From Ovis canadensis (lineage: Eukaryota > Chordata > Mammalia > Artiodactyla > Bovidae), in assembly GCF_042477335.2 (NCBI RefSeq), contig NC_091262.1, positions 44,551,001-44,615,000 of the forward strand: a stretch of DNA of 64,000 nt, written 5' to 3'. A program made the position numbers and the translations under genes. Below the pieces are notes generated by a model. It saw nothing but the letters and a program-made list of their open reading frames with translations, had not been told where the DNA came from and ran no database searches. Below, piece by piece: positions 11,890 to 28,923 of this stretch; position 1 is the stretch's first letter; every line of letters starts with the position of its first letter.

Positions 11890-12044
11890 AGGTTTCCTGG
11901 TTGGCTCAGACAGTAAAGAATCTGCCTGCAATGCAAGAGACCTGGGTTCGATTCTTGGGTCGGGAAGATCCCCTGGAGAAGGGAATGTCTACCCACTCCA
12001 GTCTTCTTGCCTGGTGAATTCCGTGGACAGAAGAGCCTGGAGGA
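11890..12044 (+). repeat. Bov-tA SINE
   Basis: Head GGTTTCCTGGTTGGCTCAGA through GACAGAAGAGCCTGG, 3'-truncated. A 17-bp target duplication (one mismatch) beginning CTACATCCTTCAT lies at 11873-11889 and 12045-12061. Confidence 0.93.
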
Positions 12045-13631
12045 CTACATCCTTCATATTAGGGCAGATAAAAACTCTAGTTACATATATTGCTGTGTGG
12101 CAATTTAACCAAAAACTTAGTGGCTTAAAAGCTCAGTAATTTTTTTTATCTTATGGTATCTTCAGGTCATGAATTCAGACAGGCACTAGAACAGCTTGTC
12201 TCTGCTCCACGATGTCTGAGGCCTTCACTGGGAAAACCTGAATGCTGGGGGAGGTTTCATGGCTGAGGGAGATTCAGTGACAGGACTAAAATCATCTGGA
12301 GGAATCCTCACTCACAAATCCAGCGTGCGGGACACGCTGGAACCTCATCTGGGCTGTTGGTGGAACATCTCTCCGTTTCGTCTCTGCTCCCTTACAGCAT
12401 GGTGCTGGGGTTCCAAGAAACACCTGCCCAAGAGAACAAGACAGGAATATATTTTTTATGACCTGCCTTTGAAAGTCATATAATATTACTTCCATTGAAG
12501 TCACAAACCCACCCAGATTCAGGGCAAGGGGACACAGAGCCTCTCAGTGGGAAGCATCCTTGCCACATTGTAGGAGGAACATGTGGGACGGGAGATCATG
12601 AGGCTTCATCATCCTAAAACATCAATTTAATCCTCTTTCCCACTACCTACAGAGAAAAAATTCTGTCACTGAAAATGTTCTAAATTTGGCCTAAAATACC
12701 TTTCCTCTTTTCCTGTGTTTATTGACTTCTTCACTCTGGCCAGACAGAACTACTCTGTCAGCCACTTGTTAAACTCATTTTTACTTCTGCTCTTTTATCT
12801 CAATGGCTCCCTCTTCTTTTGACCTAATAAATTCTACTTCTCATTTAAAACTCTTAATGCTTAATTCTGCAGGATGAACTAAGGTGGCAGGGATCCTCAG
12901 AGATCGCAAAGGTTACACTGCCACCTAAGGATGCTTTCAGAACACCATCTGTCTGGATGTGGCTCTTGCCATCTTGCCTTGGCTCTCCTTCCTACGTGCC
13001 TGGGAAGCAGAAATGAATGGAGAGACCTCAAACCGCAGCTCATTCCCAAGCTACCTCCTTTTCAAAGCCCAGAACTCTGCATAATAAATTTTTGACCAAC
13101 ATGAAAAGGACAAAGTCCCTACCCTGAGGACCTTTTCTTGGAGGAGACTGTGAGCAAATGACTACAAGTTAATTCAGACCTAGTCAATCGTCTCCCTTGA
13201 AGAAACTTAAAACATGAATAGTAGATAGTTTACATAGGGACTGAAGCCATATTTTAAAAAGTGGTGGAATAGAGAGATGGATAATGAGGACGCAAATAAA
13301 CATAGTTTCTGTATAGAAGATAACAGGTATGTATGGTGATGGTAGGGTATTGCTTTAACTAGATTGGTCAGAGGAATCCTTTCTAATGACATCAAAGGCA
13401 GAGGAGGATACTAAGGTGAAAGTTCTCCCAAAGATGTAAACCTCATGATAATTTGCTTTATATGTATAAAAACACATGTATTAGCAATGAAAGTGGAAGG
13501 TATATTCAAAAAGGGAGATAATAAGAGGGAGGGTGAAGGGTAAGATCTGAGGTGCTTGGGCCTGTTTTGAGAACAGGGCAGGAAAAGCAAGCAGTTAATA
13601 GGCGGTCCCACACCATTGCCACCAGGGAAGG

Positions 13632-13839
13632 CAAAGTGAAAGTGTTAAGTTGCTCAGTCATTTTGTCCTACTCTCTGCCACCCCACAGGCTATAGCCACC
13701 AAGTTCCTCCGTCCAGGGAATTCTCCAGGCAAGAATACTGGGGTGGGTTCATATTCCCTTCTCCAGGGGATCTTCCCAACCCCGGGATTGAACCCAGGTC
13801 TCCCGCATTGCATTGCAGGAAGATTCTTTACCATCTGAG
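13632..13839 (-). repeat. Bov-tA SINE
   Basis: Reverse-oriented SINE (GTTGCTCAGTCATTTTGTCC through AGATTCTTTACCATCTGAG), fused directly to the BovB piece that follows. Confidence 0.9.
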
Positions 13840-14361
13840 AAGAAAAGTTATGACCCACGTAGACAGCATATTAAAAAACAGAGACATTACTTTGCCAACA
13901 AAGGTCTGTCTAGTCAAAGCTATGGTTTTTCCAGTAGTCATTTATGGATGTGAGAGTTGGACTATAAAGTTGAGCACTGAAGAATTGATAATTTTGAACT
14001 GTGGTGTTGGAGAAGCCTCTTGAGAGTTCCTTGGACAGCAAGGGATCCAACCAGTCCATCCTAAAGGAAATCAGTTCTGAATATCCATTGGAAGGACTGA
14101 TGCTGAAGCTGAAACTCCAATAATTTGGCTACCTGATGCGAAGAACTGACTCATTGGAAAAGATCTGATGCTGGGAAAGACTGAAGGCGGGAGGAAAAGG
14201 CGATGACAGAGAATGAGATGGTTGGATGGCATCACCAATTCAAGAGACATGAGTTTGAGTAAGCTCTTGGAGTTGGTGGTGGACAGGGAAGCCTGGCGGG
14301 CTGCAGTCCATGGGGGCGTAGAGTCGGACACGACTGAGCGACTGATCTGACCGAACTGAAC
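13840..14361 (+). mobile_element. BovB LINE 3' end, 5'-truncated
   Basis: Sense BovB 3' sequence (GAGACATTACTTTGCCAACA through GTCGGACACGACTGAGCGAC) with a degraded CTGAA tail. The RT-frame C-terminus is broken by stops. It ends about 120 bp before the PSMA4 CpG island. Confidence 0.9.
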
Positions 14362-14638
14362 ATCATTGCTCTCCTGAGGTATGACTTAGGGCTGAACAGA
14401 AAGTGAAAGTGAAAATAGAGCGCAAAGCGTGGGAAAGGGTCATGAGCCAAAATTCCACTTCTCCCTGGCCAGGGTCTTCCCGCCCTCCTCCTCATGTTCT
14501 AGTTCCCCTTCGTTGGGCTGAGATCCCTGCCAGTGCCTTCGTACCCCAATTCCCCATAGCCCATGAGGGCAACAGACTGTCGCTCCGCCCCCCCCAGAAG
14601 AACTTCCGCGTCCTCGGCTGCCCCACCCCCGGCGGTTC

Positions 14639-14650
14639 TGCGCACGCGCG
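14639..14650. promoter_or_regulatory. PSMA4: NRF1-type palindrome in PSMA4 promoter
   Basis: TGCGCACGCGCG fits the NRF1 consensus YGCGCAYGCGCR exactly. It is followed at once by CCATATT, a possible YY1-like core, and lies just upstream of the inferred exon 1. Occupancy is inferred, not seen. Confidence 0.6.
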
Positions 14651-14664
14651 GGAGCCATATTAGC

Positions 14665-14747
14665 AGCGGATTCTCGGGCACTGTCGTGTCTCTCCCGCGG
14701 AGAAAGGTGCTCGGTGTTAGTCTCCACTCTTCAGCGTCTTCCCTCCG
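14665..14747 (+). other. PSMA4: PSMA4 probable noncoding exon 1
   Basis: The donor CCG|GTGAGC at 14747/14748 lies inside the CpG island, in phase-free 5' UTR. Splicing to 16722 gives a leader ending GAATTATCATAAACCTAAG before the ATG. The start at about 14665 is a guess; only the donor is supported. Confidence 0.55.
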
Positions 14748-15109
14748 GTGAGCCTTTACCCACTGCGCACCCTCGGAAGCTTGGCCGCTCTCCCTGCAGG
14801 CCGGAGCCGTGAGCGTCGCGGCAGAGCGGGTCCCGGCCTGCAGCGGCCGCCGAGGAACCGTGGGCACGATGACTCTGCACCGGCTCGTCAGTGACGGACT
14901 CGCCGGGGAATTGGCTCCGGCCGGCCTCCATCGGGCTTCCCTGCGCTGAGCGGGCATCGCGGGGCCGGGGACGCTGGGGCGGCGGGGCGGGCGCGGGCCG
15001 GGTGGGCAGGACAGAGTGCTGCCTCGGTCCCACGAAGAGTTCGGACGCGAAAGTGAACCTGAGGGAGAGGAGGTGCGGGTGACTCGCCTCGGGCGGTTGA
15101 CCGGCGTGG

Positions 15110-16721
15110 AGATGAGAAAGTTGTGTTCTCGCGCGAATCAAGCTCGGCGGGTCTCCTCTCTGCGCCCTCCTGGCTCTCTGCTCAGGGCCACACTTACCTT
15201 TCAGCTGTCTGTTGCAGTACACTCATAACTGACTATTCTTCCCCAGTCTTCACCAGCCAGAGCGATCTTTCGAAAATGCCAGTCAGCTTCTCTGGCTCTC
15301 TGGCCCAGCATCATTCCTTGGAGCCCCATTGCTTAAGAGATAAAATTCACAGTTTTTACCTGAGCATGCGGGCCTTCGGGGCCTGATCCCTGCTTATCTT
15401 CCCATTCTTAATTCTCAGTATTCCGGGATTTGGGAAAATTGGCTCTGGAAGCCGAAGTTTGGCTTTTCCACCAAGTCACGCTGAGCCCCAATGTTGTCTT
15501 CTGCAGAAATAGTAGTAATGCCCAAGATTACTGTCCCGCTTCTCCCTTTCATGGTTCAGGACACCGGTATCATCCTCTGGAGAAAGCCTGAGCCTCTTAG
15601 CTTGGCATTCAAAGCTCTACATGACCTAGATACTTGTTTAGTTCTTTAGTTTTTTCATATATCTATATATTTTTTAAAATTTTTAATTGGAGGATAATTG
15701 CTTAACAATGTTGTGTTGGTTTCTGCTGAACAAGTTGTGAATCAGCCATAAGTATACATATACCCCTCGCTCTTGAGCCCTTCCTCCCAGCCGCTCCCAT
15801 CCCACCTTTCTAGGCTGACGCAGAGCACTAGGCTGAGCTCCCTGTGCCATACAGCAGCTTCCCACTAGTTCCCTGTTTTACGCATGATGGTGTGTGTATT
15901 TCGCTGCTACTCTCAATTCGTCCCAGCCTCTTCCTCCTGCCCCGCACTGTGCCCACAAGTCCTTTCTCTACATCTCTGTCTATCCCTGCTCTGCAAATAG
16001 GTTCATCTGTACCATTTTCCTAGATTCCTGCATATGTGTTAATATACAATATTTGTTTTTCACTTTGTGACTCACTTCACTCTGTATGACAGACTCTATC
16101 TAGATTCCTCCACCTGGGTTCAACTGACTTCAGTTAGTTCCTTACTATGACCGACTAATATTTCATTGTGCCTATGAATGCAGCTTCTTTACTCATTCAT
16201 CTATAGATGGACATCTAGTTTGCTTCCATGTCATATATTTTTTTTTAACTTCAGCCACTTGTCTTACCCGTTTGAGTGATCCTGCCTCAGTGCCCTTTGT
16301 CCATGCTTTCTCGTCTGCCTGGAACGCCTTTTCCTCCTTTCTTCCCCTAGTCTTCCTCTTAGACCGGAGTGTTCTCAGCCTTATTTCTGCCTTTCTGCCT
16401 CTAATATGGGCTCATATTCTGTATTTGTTTCACGAAAACTACTTTCTGGATTTTCTCCAACCTGTTCCCACTCTACCCTTAGTGCCTCTGTTTCCACACT
16501 GCTTTATAACTGTCCTTCTGTGTCTGCCTCCCTCACTGTAAACTCTTTAGGAAAGGGGTTGGTCTTACCTGTCTTGGTATTTCAGCATTTAGCATAGTGC
16601 CTGGGTGCACCACAATGTTGGCTGAATGAAGAGAGTGGACAAAACAGATTTTTTTCAAGTCAAGAAATGCTTTTTAAATTGTAAGTTTCATTTTAATAAC
16701 TACCTTATTTTCTTTTTACAG
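15110..16721 (+). other. PSMA4: PSMA4 intron 1 remainder
   Basis: Intron between exon 1 (donor 14748) and exon 2. A ruminant L1 3' fragment fills about 15650-16240; the rest shows no exon. Confidence 0.7.
15650..16240 (-). repeat. ruminant L1 3' fragment, antisense
   Basis: TTTTTAATTGGAGGATAATT start and the GAGCTCCCTGTGCCATACAG phrase typical of bovine L1 tails; related to the copy at 62888-63196. Confidence 0.8.
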
Positions 16722-16745
16722 GAATTATCATAAACCTAAGAAAAC

Positions 16746-16748
<3 letters not shown>
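16722..16748 (+). CDS. PSMA4: PSMA4 exon 2 (5' UTR and start codon)
   Basis: Acceptor TTTTTACAG ends at 16721. The exon is 27 nt and carries only the ATG (16746-16748) as coding sequence, with AAAAC before it. Donor GTGAGT follows at once, so the initiator Met is split from residue 2. Confidence 0.93.
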
Positions 16749-21718
<4,970 letters not shown>

Positions 21719-21970
21719 AAGAAAAAATCAGGGATTTTATAACTCATTTGGGGCATCATTTCAGTGTAAAGGCTGTCCTACTCTTCCACTTTGAGAAAGC
21801 TTTGACTTTTTTAACTTGTCTAGTGGGAAAATAGGATGTTACCAACTGAATTGGGTCCTTGTTATTTCTGTCCAGGTGAATATTGTAATAATGATTACTC
21901 TTTATGGACATCTTAATCACCCTCTCCCTCTTTTTTTTTTTGAATAAAATTTGGAAAGAATGGAAATGGT
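21719..21970 (+). other. PSMA4: PSMA4 3' UTR
   Basis: About 250 nt from the stop to shortly beyond the AATAAA at 21943; the cleavage position is approximate. Confidence 0.7.
21943..21948 (+). promoter_or_regulatory. PSMA4: PSMA4 polyadenylation signal
   Basis: Canonical AATAAA after a T-run, 225 nt after the PSMA4 stop; the first such hexamer downstream. Confidence 0.8.
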
Positions 21971-22324
21971 GAAGGGAAAAATTCTCTAGCAATAACTGTT
22001 GAAGATACCAGGATTAATAGGGCTGTGGTTTTTTTCATGCTTTGTATGTAGTGTGGCCACCTTTGCAGTAACCTTTAAAAAATGGACAGAAATGTAAACA
22101 GCATAAATGGGGAAAGACGGGAACTGTGCAGTGGAGATTTCCTATTTTGTTCCCCTACCAACTTGGAGAACCTGTAGCCCAATCTGAGCAAAACAGAGAG
22201 CTGTCCTTCTAGGCCTCATCTGATATTACCCTATCAGAGGCTTGTCCAGTGAAATAAGTCACATTCTTCTTTTAGGTTTGCCAGCCTTTGATACTGATGG
22301 ATATTCTTACTGGACTTAAAAATT

Positions 22325-22342
22325 GTGTGTGTGTGTGTGTGT
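22325..22342. repeat. (GT)n microsatellite
   Basis: About nine GT units followed by ACACGCATATA. Confidence 0.9.
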
Positions 22343-22934
22343 ACACGCATATATACCTGCAAACATAGTAAAACATGAAAGGCATAATTAAAATGAAAGC
22401 CCTGTGTACCCACTACCCAGCTCCAGAAGCAAATTAATCAGTACATTTGAAGCCCCCGTGTATTCATTTCAGGTCTCATTCTTCTCTCCTCTTGCCCAAG
22501 AGGTGACCACTACCGTGAGCTCATGGTTCCTGTAAGCTGTGGGTCTTCCACTCTGATTTTCCACCCCTCTACTCCAGGTGGTCCTGGTGGGTCTGTCAGT
22601 CAGAGAACCCCACTCCTGTCACAAAGGTGAGCACATACCTCAGTCTGCAGGAATGGGTTTGAGAATGCACACGTGGACTGAGCCAGGCCAGATGTGATGT
22701 GGGTATGAGGAAACGATGCTCAGGGTTGTGCAGTAGACCAGCTGCCCACAGATGGCAGCACAAGCCACGTGAAAGGTTGGAGCAGAAACTAAGGCTACAG
22801 AGGAAAAGTGTGACCAAGAGATGAGAGTAGTTCGGTTTTATCCAAGGGGTGCTCCATTGCTGAGATTTGCTCAATTCAGGTTCACTGAGGAAGCTGTCAC
22901 TTAGAGTTCTCTGATGGAAGTGCTGAAAGGCAGT

Positions 22935-23130
22935 GCTACTTAAAGTGGTCTGTGGATCAAGAAGCATCACCTGGGAGTTGGCTAGAAATGCAGATTCTGG
23001 CGTCCTATCCCAAGCCTGATTCAAAATCTTGGCATAGAGCCCAGCAATCTTTTGACAAGCTTGCATGTGTTTCAGATGCATACGGAAGTTTGATAAGTGC
23101 TTTGCTGCATGTTGGAATCACCTAGAAGAC
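22935..23130. repeat. MER5A-like DNA transposon remnant
   Basis: Contains GAAGCATCACCTGGGAGTTG, GCTAGAAATGCAGATTCTGG and CCCAGCAATCTTTTGACAAG, hallmarks of the hAT-Charlie MER5A element. A 161-codon minus-strand frame through it is fortuitous. Confidence 0.75.
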
Positions 23131-23160
23131 TTTTAAATTTCTTTGTACCCAGGTTTTTGC

Positions 23161-23366
23161 AAAGTCATTTCAGTCATGTCCTCCTCTTTGGTACCCTATG
23201 AACAGTAGCCTACCAGGTTTCTCTGTCCCTGGGATTCTCCAAGCAAGAATACTGGAGTGGGTTGCCATGCCCTCCCCCAGGGGATCTTCCCAACCCAGGG
23301 ATTGAGCCCGCTGTTCTTTGCATTGGCAGGTGGGTTCTTTACCACTAGCACTGCCTGGGAAGCCCT
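23161..23366 (-). repeat. Bov-tA SINE
   Basis: Reverse SINE, from CATTTCAGTCATGTCCTCC to CACTGCCTGGGAAGCCC, moderately diverged. Confidence 0.88.
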
Positions 23367-24682
23367 TAAGGAGTAGCAGTGCCTTGAAAATTTCTGTTTT
23401 CTGGTGATATTCAAGCTAAGCTAATTTCCAAGCCCCTTTTACCTAGTGTATTTTTAATCTTCAGTTTTTTTCTTTTTAACTGAAGGATAATTGCTTTACA
23501 GAATTTTTGTTTTTTTCTATTTACTCTTAATTTAGACAGTTGGTTCTTGTTATTCAGGGTAGCCATGTTCTGTGAAGTCAACAGAATACTGACTTAGCAA
23601 ATTCTGAGCCATCGCTCCTAGTGAAATAACAGGTTGGGTTCCTTTGAGCCTCTGGTCACAACACTTTTGTCAACACATCAGTACATAACCTTGTTTTATG
23701 TGTGTTTCTGTTTAAAGACATTTCATATATATTGGTAATTCATTAATATTGAACTTACGACTGACAGTAGTTCAATTCATATCTAAGTGAAGCTTATCTA
23801 ACACACTTTCTTCATAAGGCACATCACAGCCTTCTTATGCTTAGGAACACTAGCCAGCATACACTGAGGGGGCATTTTAAAAGGTGAAATCAATGAAAAG
23901 CACAAGCATTCAGAAAGCATAGCACAAAATAGACCACAAGGAGACTAGTTTTACAGTGAGCTGAAGCAAGAAGGCAGAGAGTGGGCCCCTTGTTTGACCA
24001 GCTGGGAAGATGCATATCGGGCAACAAATATTTCCGTGACTCTGTGTCCACAGTGACCATGAAAGCACGACTGTATTGGTTTTGGGGTTACGGAAAACCT
24101 TGCAGATAAATGCGGAATCCGGAAATAATGAGGGTGGGCTGTTATAAAGTGACCTTTCAGCCTTGGCTATGCACAGAAGTAGAGGTAGATGGAGATGTGA
24201 CCTGGTAAATGTCTTTATCTCCAGAATGTATCCAGAATCTAACCATTTACCCCTGCAGGGACTCTGGTCCACACCACCATTCTCTGTCTGCTTGGACTAT
24301 CACTAGTCTCTGCTGCTTCAGTCAGTTCTCAGTGCAGCAGCCAGAGTGATCCTTTGAAAATGTGATTGTGCTGCTGCTTTGTTCAAACTCTCCAATGGCT
24401 TTTCTTGCTCAGTAAAAGCCAGCTTCTCCGGTTTCCCAGGCACCGCATACCCTGGCCCCTCCTCTACCTTGTCTTGTACCTTGCAGTCCCTTCCTCGCTC
24501 TGTGTTCATAGATGAGCCCCCTTGTTCCTTGCAGTACCAAGCCCTGTTCCGTCCCCGGCCTCTTTACTTGCCATTCCCTCTGGCTTGGGACTGCTCTTCC
24601 TCTGGGGGCATTAGTATGGCCACTCCTTCGTGTAGGTCTCTCTTCGAATATAGCCTTATTTGGCTACTTGCTACAGAAGAGC

Positions 24683-24900
24683 AAGCAGGGCTTGCCAAGT
24701 GGCGTTAGTGGTAAAGAACCTGCTTGCCAGTGAAGGAGATGTGAGAGACATGCATTTAGTCCCTGGGTCGGGAAGATCCCCTGGAGGAGGTCATGGCAAC
24801 CAACTCCAGTAGTCTTGCCTAGAGAATCCCCGGACAGAGGAGCCTGGCGGGCTGCAGTCCATGGGGCCGCAAAGTCAGACACGACTGGCGTGAGCTCACA
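24683..24900 (+). repeat. Bov-tA SINE
   Basis: Full-length-type sense copy ending GTCAGACACGACTGGCGTGA. A perfect 12-bp target duplication CTACAGAAGAGC lies at 24671-24682 and 24901-24912. Confidence 0.95.
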
Positions 24901-26009
24901 CTACAGAAGAGCCTCTACCCCCTACCCACTCACGTTCTCCCTCTCCTTGCTCAGTTTTCTCCATAGCACTCAACACTGTCTGGCCTGTTTACTGTCCATC
25001 TACCCACTGGAATATTAGCTTCCAGAGTGGGACTGTAATTCAACAGCTCTGTTCCAGTACCTTCAACAGAAACTGGCACATATTAGGCAACAAATAAATG
25101 ATGAAGGAAGTAAATAGTGGCTCTTAACACAGTAGAATGAAATCCTGAAATACACCCCTTTTCCATCCAGCTCAATAGAAATGGTGTGTTTTCCATATTC
25201 TGACCACCTCTTCAACACTGTTGCTTAAAGTCGTGACAACTACAAAGACTAGTGGATAAGAGAGCCTAGCACATTTTATCACCATTAGGAGCAAGTCTTC
25301 AGAACGTCATCCAAACGATGGAGAAACTTCAGCATATTCACCCTTTTGATGAAATCATTTCCTACTTTGATTGCGGGGTGGGCAGCAGGGACTATTCTAA
25401 AACTGAGTTTTTTTCCTGTTCTCAGGCCAACTGCTAGCCTAGATTCTCTCCCAGCCTCTTTTTCCTTTGTTCTGTGGTGTATTTTTAGTCCTAGGTTGCA
25501 GAGTCCTCTGGTTCCTGATGATGCATCCCAAATGTAAGCCTAGTGATCCTCATCTGAACAGAGATGCTCCACAACAGCAGGCGTTTCATCCTCTCAACTG
25601 GGCAGAATTCATGGGTTCTCACGGGGGCATTGCTGGTGCAGGAGCACCTTAGAGGGAAACGGAACCAAAAAGCTTAAAAGCTTTCAATCCCGAGTCAGTT
25701 TAAAATCAAATCTTGAGTTGATTTCATTTTGGTGACTTACAAATCATTTTTAAAAATAACTAATGGGAAAAAAATCACATGTTCCTGCATATAATCTTAC
25801 CGCTGGTGCTTTTCTTAATCAAAAAATAAGACTGAAATCCCGCTACAGTCTAGCGAAAGTTTCATCAAAGTATTTGTGTTAGCAGTGCAAAAATATTATG
25901 CATCCTGAAAAATAATCAGAAAGGGGATTCCTGTCTATTTCTTCATATTTACCATGTTCTTAGTAAGTTTAGGTGATGGGGACTCGGTGAGTAAGACATG
26001 TCCTCTTTT

Positions 26010-26235
26010 TTTTTAAGTTGAAGTATAGTTGATTTGTATAATGATTAAGGTGTACAGCAAAGTGATTCAGTTACATATATGTATATATGCACATATATTC
26101 TATGTCAGATTATTTTCCAGTATAGATTATTACAAAATACTGAATCTAATTCCTTGTGCTATATACTAGGTGCTTGTTCATCAGTTTTATATACAATCGT
26201 GTATATGTTAATCTCAAGTTCGCAATTTACCCCTC
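26010..26235 (-). repeat. ruminant L1 3' fragment, antisense
   Basis: TTTTTTTTAAGTTGAAGTAT start, GTACAGCAAAGTGATTCAG and AATTCCTTGTGCTATATAC phrases. Confidence 0.75.
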
Positions 26236-27051
26236 CTCCTGTCCTCGGTTTTTAATGTTCAGTCTTGCAGGAACAGCAGGGCTGTCATCAACTACTTAAC
26301 AATGTGGGGAAGACGCTAGACTCCAGGTGGCTGTACTCTAGGAAGTGAAGGCAGAAGAAACTGCTTGTGTAAAGGTCTGGCAGTGGGAAAGCTTCGCTTT
26401 TTTATGGAAGGTCAGCCTCTGAGCTGAGCTAGAGCACAGCTTGTCAGGGGAAGAAGAGTAACCAAAAGAGATGAGGAGAGAAGACAGATTGACAGATCTT
26501 GGAGTCTGTGCTCAATACAATGCAGAAACTGCTGAGATGGAGAGAGAAACTATTACACTCTTAAGTCTTGGAGTCCAGAAGGTGGATTAAGTGGGAAGAA
26601 ACATACAGCAGGGAGACCAGTCAGGAGGCTATTGAAATAGTCGGGCAAGGATGAGTGTCCATAAGACCGTGGTAAAGGGAACAGAGAGGAAGGAGGCTCC
26701 ATACAGTGAGGGATGAGAGAGGCAGTAGGGGATGACTAGGGTCTCTAACTCAGATAAAGGGTTACAATCTAATTTCAAAAGATGTTAAGTGAATGTGATG
26801 AACTATTCTTAAATTATCCTACCCTCTTTTTTCTTATTGCTGTTTTGGGCTGAAGCCACGTGGAGACTAACATCCTTGGGAGGGAAGAGTTCAGTAAACA
26901 CAATCACATTACACAGCAAAACCATGTCATAGGCTTTCTTTTTCTTTTCCTTCCAGATATTGTTCTTTTGTATACTTTTGTGCACTGTTCATCTCCTTAG
27001 CTCAGTTTTCTATCAGAGCACTTCTAAAAGACTCAGTTTTGATGTGGGTAT

Positions 27052-27259
27052 GTATTCAATCGTGTCCAACTCTTTGTGACCCTGTGGACTGTAATTTGCC
27101 AGGCTCCTTTGTCCATGGGATTTTCCAGGCAAGAATGCTGGAGTGGATTGCCATTTCCTCCTCCAGGGAATCTTCCCGACCCCAGGGATCAAACCCCCGT
27201 CTCTCGGGTCTCCTGTATTGGCAGGCAGATTCTTTACCGCTGCGCCACCTGGGAATCCC
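27052..27259 (-). repeat. Bov-tA SINE
   Basis: Reverse copy with flanking TGATGYGGGTAT at 27040-27051 and 27260-27271 (one mismatch). Confidence 0.93.
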
Positions 27260-27949
27260 TGATGCGGGTATAGTGAATGCTTTTTGTGTTTATGCATGCA
27301 AATCTATCATTCATTTTTAGTTCTTGTTGTTAGTATCATGCATGTAAAGATATTCCATAACCAAGTATATAACATTCCTGAGTAAATTTGTGGTTTTGTC
27401 ACTTTTATCGTGCATAATTTAAAATATATGATTGGCATCTATTTTTAAAAGGCACTATTTAAATCATGAAACTTTAATTCCATTATTCAGGCTAATTGGG
27501 AATGGTCCAGTCTTTCTTTTTTTCCCTTTGGCCAGATATTGTTTTAATGAGAATTATAAACAACCAAAACCATTTTTTTGCAAACTACCCTTTTTTTTAA
27601 ACAAATGATTTGCAAATCGTTACAAATACTGTGTAAGATGTACACAGTACATCTTTGCCTTGTTTTACAAAGCCAATAAATACAAGAACAAATTTTAAAC
27701 ATGTGATTTGTTCAAGTTATTTGGGGGTATGGAGAGCCTGATTTTTTTTCCCCCGTATTAGAAAAAAAAATAACGAATTTTTCCTAACCTTTCAAAGAAA
27801 AAGTTTATGACAACTGGAGAGAAAAAGACACAGAGAAAGAGACCATCTTATAGCTGCTTTAAGTAGTTTCTGATCATTCTTCCCATGTTACCTTTCCTTT
27901 CCAGAATCATATCTTCACAATAGTTGAATTTAAAATGTCTATTTATCTT

Positions 27950-28254
27950 ATTTATTTTTGGCTGCCCTGGGTCTTCGTGGCTGCCTGTGGGCTTTCTCAA
28001 GTTGCAATGAGCGGGGCTCCGTTTCATCGCAGCGCGTGGGCTTCTCATTGCAGTGGCTTTTCTTGTTGCAGAGCATGGGCTCAAGGCGTGTGGGCTTCAG
28101 TAGTTGTGGTTCCTGGGCTCTAGAGCGAGGGCTCAGTAGTTGTGGCCCACAGGCTTAGTTGCTTTGCAGCATATGGAATCTTCCCGGATCAAGGATCAAA
28201 CCCATGTTTCCTGTATTGACAAACAGATTCTCCACTGTGCCACCATAGAAGTCC
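27950..28254 (-). repeat. CHR-type tRNA-derived SINE
   Basis: Cetartiodactyl SINE with GGCTGCCCTGGGTCTTCGTG and repeated GGGCTTCTC/AGTAGTTGTGG modules; the tRNA-like head is at the right (CCACTGTGCCACCATAGAAG). Confidence 0.8.
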
Positions 28255-28344
28255 TAAACTATTTCTAATGAACTGATTAATGGGAGAAAAGAAAATGAAT
28301 CAATTCAGAATTACATGAAACAACATAGTATATTTGCCTTTCTT

Positions 28345-28874
28345 GGTTTACTTATTTATTTTTTGGTAACAGCTTCATTGATATATAATTCATAGAGCAT
28401 ACAGTTCATTTAAAGATTATACTTTAATGACTTTTAATATATTAACAGGGTTGTACAACTTTCACCACAATCTTAGAACATTTTTATCACCCTGGAAAGA
28501 AACTCTATACCAATTTACCATTCACCCCCAGGTTCCTCCTCAGCCCTACGCAACCACTAATCTACTTCCTGTCTATACACCGTTGCCTATTCTGGAGATT
28601 TCATATAAATGGCATCATATACTCTGTGGTCCTTTGTGACTGACTTCTTTCACTAACTGCAATGTGTTTGAGGTTCATCCACATTTTAGAGTGCATTGGT
28701 AATTCATTTCTTTGTTTACTAGGTGAGAGAAATAGCAAGAATTCATTTCTTTTTATTACTGAATTATACTCCATTGTGTGACTATACATTTTATCTATTT
28801 ATCAGTTTTGGGATCATAGGTTTTCTTCCATTTTTTTATTATTGTGAGTATCGCTGCTTTGTATACTCATGTAT

Positions 28875-28876
<2 letters not shown>
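28345..28876 (-). repeat. old L1 fragment, antisense
   Basis: Antisense L1 3' phrases: GCTTCATTGATATATAATTC, TTCACCACAATC, AAATGGCATCATATACTCTG and TACTCCATTGTGTGACTATA. Confidence 0.75.

Positions 28877-28877
<1 letters not shown>

Positions 28878-28921
<44 letters not shown>
28878..28921. repeat. (TG)22 microsatellite
   Basis: 44 nt of uninterrupted TG, immediately before a SINE; likely length-polymorphic. Confidence 0.97.

Positions 28922-28923
<2 letters not shown>

Larger units (their letters stand above)
8758..14479 (+). other. HYKK 3' UTR and HYKK-PSMA4 intergenic DNA
   Basis: HYKK transcription must end here but I cannot fix the poly(A) site; AATAAA at about 10109 sits inside a MIR-like repeat. 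Contents are MIR at 9955-10130, an LTR-like old repeat at 10430-10930, L2-like DNA at about 11000-11150, Bov-tA SINEs, an unassigned old repeat at about 12070-12600 and a BovB 3' piece at 13840-14361. No further gene was recognised. Confidence 0.75.
14480..15110 (+). promoter_or_regulatory. PSMA4: PSMA4 CpG-island promoter
   Basis: The only strongly GC- and CpG-rich block in the first 40 kb. It sits upstream of the PSMA4 coding exons and contains a probable exon 1 donor at 14748. No TATA box is evident, as expected for a housekeeping proteasome gene. Apparent long frames here on both strands follow from high GC content. Confidence 0.85.

Noticed and set aside
11890-11960. tRNA gene-like cloverleaf parts in the SINE heads.
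   Set aside because: These are the tRNA-derived heads of Bov-tA/CHR SINEs, diverged and repeated across the window; not functional tRNAs.
14499-15222. Long overlapping frames on both strands in the PSMA4 CpG island (up to 163 codons).
   Set aside because: High GC suppresses stop codons; no splice logic, homology or codon pattern supports a protein.
22596-23081. 161-codon minus-strand frame.
   Set aside because: It runs through a MER5A remnant and resembles no known protein.
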